Shown piece after piece: positions 8,532 to 15,444 of a stretch of DNA of 43,827 nt; position 1 is the stretch's first letter, and every line of letters begins with the position of its first letter. Where the stretch lies: positions 1 to 43,827 of the forward strand of contig NZ_JAGGKM010000012.1 in assembly GCF_017873715.1 (NCBI RefSeq), given 5' to 3'. The stretch comes from Cytobacillus luteolus. GTDB lineage: Bacteria > Bacillota > Bacilli > Bacillales > Bacillaceae_L. Both the position numbers and the translations under genes were made by a program. Below the pieces are notes generated by a model. The model made no database searches. It saw nothing but the letters and a program-made list of their open reading frames with translations, and was not told the DNA's origin.

Positions 8532-8981
8532 ATGTTAAAAGAGGCAGTTGGGAAACGCTCAAATCCAGTAAAAAATATTATTGAACGTGGTGCTGTAAAG
8601 AAATTTGCAGAGTCAATCGGAGACCTTCACCCCTTATTCATTGATGAGGATACAGGTAAAAATTCAAGATATCAGCAAAATATAGCACCTCCAACTTTTC
8701 CAAGGGTTTTAGATTATGGGACAATCGAGGGATTTAACCTCCCTAATAAGGGATTGATTCATGGTGAACAGGTCTACCATTATAATCGACCACTATTAGT
8801 TGGCGAGGAAGTTCAGTGCTATACAGAGGTTGAAAGTGTATACGAAAGGTCGGGTAGCCAAGGTTCTATGATATTTTTAGTTTTAAAAAATTACGGTGAT
8901 GACATAGAGGGTAATAACATTTTTAGTGAGAAAATGGTTATTATCATCAATGAGGCTGTAAGAAAGGCGATGGGATTATGA
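8532..8981 (+). CDS. MaoC-like dehydratase subunit, FAS1-type N-terminal domain
   Basis: A 149-aa hot-dog-fold protein of the FAS1-like dehydratase (MaoC N-terminal) type, recognisable from FAESIGDLHPLFIDE, APPTFPRVLDYG and LIHGEQVYHYNRPLLVGEEV. It lacks the Asp-His hydratase motif of active MaoC subunits, which sits in the next gene. This matches split (R)-hydratases of the HadA/HadB or ChsH type, where one subunit shapes the acyl pocket and the other is catalytic. Its stop overlaps the next start as ATGA, so equal synthesis and a heterodimer are likely. Confidence 0.85.
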   Translation: MLKEAVGKRSNPVKNIIERGAVKKFAESIGDLHPLFIDEDTGKNSRYQQNIAPPTFPRVLDYGTIEGFNLPNKGLIHGEQVYHYNRPLLVGEEVQCYTEVESVYERSGSQGSMIFLVLKNYGDDIEGNNIFSEKMVIIINEAVRKAMGL

Positions 8982-9382
8982 AAACGATAGAAGTGTTTCA
9001 AGTCGGCGAATCCTTAGAAGAAGTTCAATTATCACCTGTAACTAGAATTGACTTAATAAAATATGCTGGTGCTTCAGGTGATTATAATCCTATTCATACG
9101 ATTGATGAGGAAGCAACCAAGGTAGGGTTACCTGGAATCATTGCACATGGAATGTGGACAATGGGGAATCTATCAAAGTTATTTACTCCATATCTTGAGG
9201 AAGGTTTTATTGAAAATTACACAATCCGATTTAGGGGTATGGTTTTTCTAAAAGATGTGATTACATTGAAAGCGAAAGTTGTTGAGACTGCTGAAAATAA
9301 AGTTCATTTTGATGTAGCGGCTGTAAATCAAGATGGTGCCCCAGTGATAAAAGGTAAGGTTGTATTTTCTAAATATTTGTAA
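8978..9382 (+). CDS. MaoC-like (R)-specific enoyl-CoA hydratase subunit
   Basis: A 134-aa hot-dog-fold hydratase. The motif YAGASGDYNPIHTIDEEA followed by IIAHGMWTMG holds the Asp and His used to add water to a trans-2-enoyl-CoA. It overlaps the preceding MaoC-like gene by 4 bp and closes the operon, ahead of a strong bidirectional terminator. With the dehydrogenase and SDR this gives dehydrogenation, hydration and oxidation steps of a beta-oxidation round, with no thiolase or ligase in the operon. Confidence 0.9.
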   Translation: MKTIEVFQVGESLEEVQLSPVTRIDLIKYAGASGDYNPIHTIDEEATKVGLPGIIAHGMWTMGNLSKLFTPYLEEGFIENYTIRFRGMVFLKDVITLKAKVVETAENKVHFDVAAVNQDGAPVIKGKVVFSKYL

Positions 9383-9393
9383 GCGATTACGAA

Positions 9394-9429
9394 AAAGGTC
9401 TGATGCCTAGTGTTAGGAATCAGACCTTT
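9394..9429. terminator. Bidirectional terminator between convergent genes
   Basis: AAAGGTCTGAT (9394-9404) pairs with ATCAGACCTTT (9419-9429), with an inner CCTA-GTGT-TAGG hairpin. A runs on the left and T on the right serve both the hydratase operon and the small minus-strand gene. Confidence 0.88.
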
Positions 9430-9433
9430 AAAT

Positions 9434-9646
9434 TTATTGTTCGTTCCCATCATACCAATCCGTGTAATTACCACTTCCGTAACATCCTGCGCATTCCACT
9501 GGCTCAGCATAATAATATTCATACATTGAAAATGAATTAAAGCCTTTTCCATTACACATCGGGCAACGCCCTAATGATTCCATCTCAAGTACTCTTCGTT
9601 CATGCCTTGCCGCAAACCAATCAGATACAGAGTTTAAAATACCCAT
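9434..9646 (-). CDS. Small zinc-ribbon protein with DnaJ-like CxxCxGxG repeats
   Basis: About 70 aa. Two cysteine pairs, CPMCNGKGF and CAGCYGSGNY, resemble DnaJ-type zinc-finger repeats and would bind one zinc. Similar short proteins occur in Bacillus and I know of no established function for them. The ATG at 9646 is preferred over a GTG 12 bp upstream, because the ribosome binding site AAGAGGTG lies about 9 nt before the ATG and would abut the GTG. It is monocistronic, divergent from the ABC-F gene and convergent with the hydratase operon. Confidence 0.8.
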   Translation of the reverse strand: MGILNSVSDWFAARHERRVLEMESLGRCPMCNGKGFNSFSMYEYYYAEPVECAGCYGSGNYTDWYDGNEQ

Positions 9647-9810
9647 TGTGACACACACCTCTTTACTCTTATGTAATATATATTATGATGTGGAAAATAA
9701 AGGGTTTTTATTCTATTAAATTTTTCATAAAATAGCCTATTTACTTTTTAGCCTATATCATGTTCAATTAAGCATAATAAATTGGTTTTAGTAACAAGGA
9801 GTATGTAACG

Positions 9811-11361
9811 ATGAGTATAGTAAATGTTGAGAACTTAACACACTATTTTGGTGATAAATTAATTTTTAAAGATATAGAATTCAGACTGCTAAATTTAGAA
9901 AGAGTAGGATTAGTTGGACCAAATGGTGCTGGCAAGTCAACACTTCTACAGATTTTAACTGGATCTATCCAACCTGATAAAGGAAAGATTGACTATCATC
10001 CAAATGTACGGATTGGGTACTTAGAGCAGCATATAGACTTAACTGAAGGTATGACTATCAAAGAGTATTTGCAAAGTGCTTTTAAATACTTATATGAAGC
10101 TGAGCAAGAAATGTTGGAACTCTCTAGTAAAATGGGAGGACTTGAGGGGGAAGAACTAGAACAGCTTTTAAAGAGATTTGCAGAAGTGCAACAGTTACTT
10201 GAAAGTCATGACTTTTATATGCTTGATCCTAGGATTGAAGAAGTTGCCAGTGGGTTAGGGATCACTGCGTTAGGAATGGACACAGATGTCAGTCATCTCA
10301 GCGGTGGTCAACGGACAAAGCTGTTGCTTGCTAAACTACTACTTGAGGAACCTGGAATTTTAATGCTCGATGAACCTACGAACTACCTTGATTTTGAGCA
10401 TATAGAATGGTTGAAGGATTATTTGAAAAATTACCCTAGATCATTTATTTTAATATCCCATGATACCTCCTTTTTGAATGAAGTGGTGAATGTGATTTAT
10501 CATTTAGAACATAAGCAATTAACACGATATATTGGAAATTATAATAAATTTGAAGAGGCTTATGAATTAAGAAAGCACCAAATTTTCACTGCTTATGATC
10601 GACAACAGGCAGAGATTAAGAAATTAGAAACATATATTCAAAAAAATAAGGTGAGGGCTTCAACGTCTAGGCAGGCAAAAGATCGTGAAAGGAAACTCAT
10701 GAAAATAGACCGAATTGAAAAACCTTCACTTAGTCCTAGGCCTAGATTCTCATTTAATGTGAGTGAGCGACCAGGTAATGTCGTCCTGGAGGTAAAAAGT
10801 TTAGAGATAGGCTATGTAAAACCACTATTACCGCCATTTTCCTTCAAGTTGCAGCGGGGGGAGAAGGTTGCGATTACTGGTTATAACGGTATTGGTAAAT
10901 CAACAACATTAAAAACATTTATTGGTGAAGTGACACCACTAAAAGGAACTGTTTCTTTTGGATCAAATGTCAATCCTTCCTATTTTGCACAGGAGTGGAA
11001 TACGACTAGTGAACAAACGCCACTTGAATTTATTTGGTCACTTCATGAAAAAATGACTCAAAAAGAAGTACGGCGAGTTTTAGCAAAAAGTGGTTTAAAG
11101 ACTGACCATATTTATCAACCACTTCAGTCCTTAAGTGGTGGTGAGCAAACAAGGGTTAGACTTTGTCAGCTAATGTTAGAACGCAGTAATTGGCTTATTT
11201 TGGATGAACCAACAAACCATCTAGATTTTCAAGCTAAAGAAGCATTAGCAATTGCATTAGAAAAATATGAAGGAACAATCATAGTTGTATCCCACGAACC
11301 AGAATTCTATAAAAGTTGGGTGACACAAGTATGGGATTTAGAACAATGGCAACTGAAATAA
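9811..11361 (+). CDS. yfmM: ABC-F family ATPase, YfmM-like
   Basis: A 516-aa soluble protein with two ABC ATPase domains and no membrane segments. Walker A motifs are GPNGAGKST near residue 35 and GYNGIGKST near residue 357; signatures are LSGGQRTKLLLAKLLL and LSGGEQTRVRL; Walker B/switch regions are MLDEPTNYLD and ILDEPTNHLD. A charged linker of about 80 residues joins them. ABC-F proteins act on the ribosome E site in translation or antibiotic protection. Overall similarity and length are closest to Bacillus subtilis YfmM. It stands alone between a 150-bp leader and a terminator; I see no uORF of the kind that controls resistance-type ABC-F genes. Confidence 0.93.
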   Translation: MSIVNVENLTHYFGDKLIFKDIEFRLLNLERVGLVGPNGAGKSTLLQILTGSIQPDKGKIDYHPNVRIGYLEQHIDLTEGMTIKEYLQSAFKYLYEAEQEMLELSSKMGGLEGEELEQLLKRFAEVQQLLESHDFYMLDPRIEEVASGLGITALGMDTDVSHLSGGQRTKLLLAKLLLEEPGILMLDEPTNYLDFEHIEWLKDYLKNYPRSFILISHDTSFLNEVVNVIYHLEHKQLTRYIGNYNKFEEAYELRKHQIFTAYDRQQAEIKKLETYIQKNKVRASTSRQAKDRERKLMKIDRIEKPSLSPRPRFSFNVSERPGNVVLEVKSLEIGYVKPLLPPFSFKLQRGEKVAITGYNGIGKSTTLKTFIGEVTPLKGTVSFGSNVNPSYFAQEWNTTSEQTPLEFIWSLHEKMTQKEVRRVLAKSGLKTDHIYQPLQSLSGGEQTRVRLCQLMLERSNWLILDEPTNHLDFQAKEALAIALEKYEGTIIVVSHEPEFYKSWVTQVWDLEQWQLK

Positions 11362-11367
11362 GGATTT

Positions 11368-11400
11368 GACCAGATCTGTAAAAAGATTTGGTCTTTTTTA
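11368..11400 (+). terminator. Terminator after ABC-F gene
   Basis: GACCAGATCT (11368-11377) pairs with AGATTTGGTC (11384-11393), 10 bp with one G-U, followed by TTTTTT. Confidence 0.88.
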
Positions 11401-11489
11401 TTCTCTTCTTTTTCCATTAATACTTTTTGAGAAAGTAAAGAAAAATATACGTGTAAGACCATTTTTTTAGAAAAGAGGAGGCGTAACAA

Positions 11490-12983
11490 ATGATAAGAAA
11501 TAAGATACTTAGTGTTGTTACATGTTCTTTATTAGTTGGCTTAGTAGCATGTAATAACGCCGACAACAATGCATTAGATGATAGAGTAAATAACGGCTAT
11601 GGTGCATTGGAGAATAGGTATAACGATGACATTCTAAACACGAGAGATAATAATCGTGTAGGAGTGTTAGACACTAGAAATAACAATAATAACAGAACAA
11701 ATGTAAATGACCATGATCGTTTATTCGGTACAAGAGATACGAATCGTGATAATGGTATGTATGGGGTAAGAGGAAACAATCCGGATCGAACTCGAAATGA
11801 TAATGGTAGTCGAGGATTGTATGGAACTAGAAATGCTGATGATAATGCTATTTATGGTAATAGAAACAATAATGGGAATAACACCACTTTTGGGAACGGA
11901 AATACTTATGATAATGAGGTCTTAACTAATAATGACCGTTACAATAGACATACAGGTATTTTTGGAACAGACCGTGGCATGGGTGGTAATGACTATAACA
12001 ATGCAGCTGAAGACCGTAACAATAATGACCGTCCATATTATGGAGGAAGCAGATGGGATTATGCTAACAGTCCGTTAGGTCTTAGAGGTTCAGAAGCCTA
12101 TGATATGGGTCGTGAAAATAATGTTGTGATTGAAGAGGAAATGGGTACAACTTCAATTTCAAATGATAAAACAAATATCCCGAGCTCAAAGTTTCCACAT
12201 ACAAAAGCAGTATTAATTCAAGAAGCAAAGTTTAAGTTTGTGAAGTCAGGTGAAGGTCAAGGTCAAGGCAAAGCACAAGGCCAAGGTAACCGTAACTTTA
12301 AATTTTTAACTGGTGCACAAGGGAAACATGGTGCAACAGGTCAACAGCAGCAACCAGCGCAAAAACAAGAGCAACAACAACCAGCACAGCAACAAGAGCA
12401 ACAACAACCAGCACAGCAACAAGAGCAACAACAACCAGCACAGCAACAAGAGCAACAACAACCAGCACAACAACAAGAGCAACAACAGCCAGCGCAGCAA
12501 CAGGAGCAACAACAGCCAGCACAGCAACAAGAGCAGCAGCAACCAGCTCAACAAGAACAACCGGCACAAGAGCAAGAAACAGCAAAACAAGCTCCTGCAC
12601 AGGGCATTAGCCAGGCAGAGCAAAAAGTAATTGATTTAACGAATGCAGAAAGAAGAAAAGCGGGCTTACCTGACTTAAAAGCAGATACATCATTAAGCAA
12701 TGTTGCTAGAGAAAAGTCGAATGATATGCAAAAGAATAACTACTTCTCACATACAAGTCCAACGTATGGATCACCATTTGATATGATGAGGGATTTCGGT
12801 GTTAGCTATAAAACTGCTGGGGAGAACATTGCGCAAGGCCAACAAACTCCAGAGCAAGTTGTACAAGCGTGGATGAACAGTGAAGGACACCGTAAAAACA
12901 TTATGAGCAAAGACTTTACACATATCGGTGTTGGGTACCAACAAAGTGGGCACCATTGGACACAAATGTTTATCGGAAAATAA
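11490..12983 (+). CDS. CAP/SCP-domain lipoprotein with N/D/R-rich and Q-rich repeats
   Basis: A 497-aa exported protein. Residues 1-21 form a lipoprotein signal (KILSVV core, lipobox LVAC with Cys21). Residues 22-190 are Asn/Asp/Arg-rich with degenerate YGTRN-like units. Residues about 285-365 are a Q/P/A/E repeat. The C-terminal 120 residues are a CAP (YkwD-type) domain: NAERRKAGLPDL, YFSHTSPTYGSPFDM, AGENIAQG and WMNSEGHRKNIM. Bacillus CAP proteins occur in spores and cell envelopes but their activity is unclear. The ribosome binding site AGAGGAGG is good and the gene is alone. Similar low-complexity lipoproteins are often spore-associated; that is inference only. Confidence 0.93.
   Translation: MIRNKILSVVTCSLLVGLVACNNADNNALDDRVNNGYGALENRYNDDILNTRDNNRVGVLDTRNNNNNRTNVNDHDRLFGTRDTNRDNGMYGVRGNNPDRTRNDNGSRGLYGTRNADDNAIYGNRNNNGNNTTFGNGNTYDNEVLTNNDRYNRHTGIFGTDRGMGGNDYNNAAEDRNNNDRPYYGGSRWDYANSPLGLRGSEAYDMGRENNVVIEEEMGTTSISNDKTNIPSSKFPHTKAVLIQEAKFKFVKSGEGQGQGKAQGQGNRNFKFLTGAQGKHGATGQQQQPAQKQEQQQPAQQQEQQQPAQQQEQQQPAQQQEQQQPAQQQEQQQPAQQQEQQQPAQQQEQQQPAQQEQPAQEQETAKQAPAQGISQAEQKVIDLTNAERRKAGLPDLKADTSLSNVAREKSNDMQKNNYFSHTSPTYGSPFDMMRDFGVSYKTAGENIAQGQQTPEQVVQAWMNSEGHRKNIMSKDFTHIGVGYQQSGHHWTQMFIGK
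12369..12557 (+). repeat. In-frame 27-bp repeat encoding EQQQPAQQQ
   Basis: Seven units with GAG at 12369, 12396, 12423, 12450, 12477, 12504 and 12531, an exact 27-bp period. Each gives nine residues (Glu, three Gln, Pro, Ala, three Gln), flanked by degenerate partial units. Synonymous differences between units show it is not brand new, but copy number could vary between strains. Long open frames on the opposite strand here are repeat artefacts. Confidence 0.95.
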
Positions 12984-12992
12984 TAAATGTCT

Positions 12993-13020
12993 AGAATCGG
13001 TAGAAATACCGGTTCTTTTA
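12993..13020 (+). terminator. Terminator after CAP lipoprotein
   Basis: AGAATCGGTA-GAAA-TACCGGTTCT, a 10-bp stem with one U-G pair and a GAAA tetraloop, followed by a short TTTT run. Confidence 0.75.
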
Positions 13021-13095
13021 AGTGGGTTTTAGTAGGAGGTTTAGGTAGCTACTTCATTTTTTTAATTAAAGCAATATGTATGAAGCAAGCAGGTA

Positions 13096-14031
13096 TTATC
13101 CTTGCTTCAGGAGTTGGTCTTTGTGTGACTTCATCATATAATCATCTAAGATCATAATTTTTGAAGCATACGCAGCATGTTCTTCATAGGAAAGAAGAAG
13201 ATCATGATAAAACCGTATAAAAATAGTGATTTTGATACTCAATTGTTCTGAAAAAATGTTTGCTCGGTTTACAACAATATTTTCATATTTATCAACTAGC
13301 TTCTTTGTCCTCTTAATAACCTTATATGCATCCTTCATTCGATACATATCACGAAGTTCTGAAAAATAGATAGCACAGTCCTCATTAAACTGGTTTTTTA
13401 TTTCTCTGTGGATTTGCTCGTATTTATACTCTTTCCCTTCAAATACATAATGATGAAGCATTATAAGATCAGATTTGAAAGGATTATTAAGAAACTCCAA
13501 ATAGATCCGAAGGGTGTTAAAAGCATCATACATAGGATTATGTGCATCACCAAAAAATGAAAGGTCGTAAAGTTTAAGGGCATTCTCTACTGAATAGTTT
13601 GTTTTGGTTACTCGCTTTGTGAAAATGTCTTGAAAATCAACATATCTTTTTTCAATTTTAGAAATAGTCGTCTCAGGTAATTTATGTAACATTGCATCAA
13701 GTCTCAAGCGCATCAAATCACTCTTGGACCATGAAAAGAAACGAGACTTCTTTATTCCGCCTACCCAGGTTAAAAATTCCTCAAACACAACTGAAAAACA
13801 GTTAGCACCTACCAAATCCGTATCTGATATCCCTGTTAACTTCCTACAAAAAACTGAAAGAGGTTCATTACTTAAAGGTTTTATAAAACGGTCGAAAAAT
13901 GCCGTTTCCTTTGTTTCTATGTTATAGATTACTGCTCCAAGACGAATTGCCTCCATCTTCTCAAAAGGCATTCCTCGATTGGAACAAAGCATTTCAAAGT
14001 CAAAAAAGACAAATTGCTTTGTATCTGCCAA
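13096..14031 (-). CDS. DEDDh 3'-5' exonuclease family protein
   Basis: About 311 aa. The N-terminal 180 residues are an RNase T/PolC-epsilon type exonuclease domain: FVFFDFEML (Exo I Asp and Glu), a middle Asp in SWSKSDLMRLRLD, and AHNPMYDAFNT with the His and Asp of Exo III. This resembles KapD-like exonucleases but carries an extra alpha-helical, Lys-rich C-terminal region of about 130 residues that I do not recognise. TTG at 14031 is chosen as start because AGGAGG ends 8 nt upstream; a GTG at 14040 would overlap that site. Monocistronic; the substrate (RNA or DNA) is not evident. Confidence 0.85.
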   Translation of the reverse strand: MADTKQFVFFDFEMLCSNRGMPFEKMEAIRLGAVIYNIETKETAFFDRFIKPLSNEPLSVFCRKLTGISDTDLVGANCFSVVFEEFLTWVGGIKKSRFFSWSKSDLMRLRLDAMLHKLPETTISKIEKRYVDFQDIFTKRVTKTNYSVENALKLYDLSFFGDAHNPMYDAFNTLRIYLEFLNNPFKSDLIMLHHYVFEGKEYKYEQIHREIKNQFNEDCAIYFSELRDMYRMKDAYKVIKRTKKLVDKYENIVVNRANIFSEQLSIKITIFIRFYHDLLLSYEEHAAYASKIMILDDYMMKSHKDQLLKQG

Positions 14032-14320
14032 AAGTATCACCTCCTATGATTCAACAGGTAATTATACGTTATATACATATGTATAAATAGGCCCAATTAT
14101 ATCCAAGGTGAAAAGGGAGTATTTATTACAAATATTTCAGGAAATTATTCTGGAATAAAAAGGCAATTAATTAGAATATTTTAAAAATTTGTGAATTTAT
14201 TGTGAATTAGCCTACCCAAAAAAGCATTATTAGAATATAATAATAATAAGAAGTAGTTTAGTCCTATGTGGAAAGTTGGGTTTACTTGTTTCTCAAGGGA
14301 ATTTGATAGGAGGGATAGTG

Positions 14321-15298
14321 ATGAATTTAGTATTCCGGAAAAGTTTTAACTTTAAAAGAATTGTAACATTTACAGCACTTTCTATTTTACTAATAATTTC
14401 ATTATTTATTTCTTCTGCCATTTTAATTGGGTATAAAGTTACAAATCCAATGATAAAGGATATTGACCAAGTTCCAACAGATTATGGGTTAGAGTATGAA
14501 GAAATAAAAATCTACAATGTCATGGACAATATAACACTTAGTGGATGGTGGATCCCAACAAAAAATACACCTATTTTACAAAATGAAAAAGCGGTTATCT
14601 TTGCTCATGGTTATGGATATAACCGAACTAAGATGCCTTTTGATAGCTTAGAATTGGCGAAGCGTTTATCAAATGAGGGGTACCATGTTCTGATGTTTGA
14701 CTTCAGAAACTCAGGGCTTTCTGAAAAAAGTCCTACTACCATCGGCTACAAGGAAAAAACCGATTTATTAAGTGCTATTAACTTTTCGAGTTATGAAAAA
14801 GGGGTTAAAAATATTGCTTTAATGGGTTGGTCAATGGGTGCTGCAACTTCTATTTTAGCAGGGATCGAATCAGAAGAAGTGAAGGCTGTTATCGCGGATA
14901 GTGCCTTTGCTGACCTTGCAACTTATACAAGAGAGAGCTTCTCTTACTGGACTGGATTACCTGAGTTTTTAGCAGTTGGATTTACAACAATTGCTGAATA
15001 CTTGTTCCCAGAATTTAAAATAAGTGAGGTTAAGCCAATTGCAGTAGCGGACGATTATCCGCCTGGTAAAGGTCTCTTCTTTATTCATAGTAAAAAAGAT
15101 GGAGCAATCCCTTATAGTCAGTCTCAATTATTACATGAAAGTTCACAGAATAGTGAATTATGGATGCCTCCGAAGGGTGGGCATATCCGAAGCTATAAGC
15201 ATTTTAAAGAAGAATACGAGGAAAAAGTTTTGCTGTTCTTAGATAACTATTTCTTACGTGAAAACATCGTAGACCGTCCATTTTATTTAATTTCGTAG
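14321..15298 (+). CDS. Membrane-anchored alpha/beta hydrolase
   Basis: A 325-aa serine hydrolase. One hydrophobic N-terminal segment (about residues 12-35) probably anchors it outside the membrane. FAHGYGYNRT near residue 93 is the oxyanion region; GWSMGAA holds the nucleophile near Ser170; SKKDGAIP near 257 gives the Asp; and GGHIRSY near 286 the His. It resembles Bacillus YqkD-type hydrolases. The ATG at 14321 is preferred over an in-frame TTG 45 bp upstream because AGGAGG lies 7 nt before it. The 280-bp gap on its left, shared with the divergent exonuclease, is AT-rich; I see no clear motif there. The substrate is unknown. Confidence 0.88.
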   Translation: MNLVFRKSFNFKRIVTFTALSILLIISLFISSAILIGYKVTNPMIKDIDQVPTDYGLEYEEIKIYNVMDNITLSGWWIPTKNTPILQNEKAVIFAHGYGYNRTKMPFDSLELAKRLSNEGYHVLMFDFRNSGLSEKSPTTIGYKEKTDLLSAINFSSYEKGVKNIALMGWSMGAATSILAGIESEEVKAVIADSAFADLATYTRESFSYWTGLPEFLAVGFTTIAEYLFPEFKISEVKPIAVADDYPPGKGLFFIHSKKDGAIPYSQSQLLHESSQNSELWMPPKGGHIRSYKHFKEEYEEKVLLFLDNYFLRENIVDRPFYLIS

Positions 15299-15301
15299 CA
15301 A

Positions 15302-15338
15302 AGCTCTCTGTGGTTTGTCCCACTTAGAGCTTTTTTGT
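15302..15338 (+). terminator. Terminator after alpha/beta hydrolase
   Basis: AAAGCTCT near 15301 pairs with AGAGCTTT near 15326, with an inner GTGG/CCAC helix, followed by a T6 run. Confidence 0.85.
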
Positions 15339-15340
15339 TT

Positions 15341-15382
15341 ATCTTGGTACAAATATTTAGTATCTTAATACAAATACTAAAG
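15341..15382. repeat. Two 21-bp direct repeats
   Basis: ATCTTGGTACAAATATTTAG at 15341 and ATCTTAATACAAATACTAAA at 15362 (each shown one base short) are about two-thirds identical, exactly 21 bp apart, and lie just upstream of the helicase gene. The CAAATACT core resembles the boxes at 6289-6414, which have the same pitch. Confidence 0.6.
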
Positions 15383-15444
15383 AATAATTTATACCGAATT
15401 TCAAGGTAGAATTGGGTAAATGTTGTAATAAAAGGAGTAACTTA

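Noticed and set aside
12298-12630. Long open frames on the minus strand and in another plus frame within the Q-rich region
   Set aside because: They are low-complexity shadows (poly-Leu, poly-Val or poly-Asn/Ser) of the in-frame CAP lipoprotein repeat and have no ribosome binding sites.
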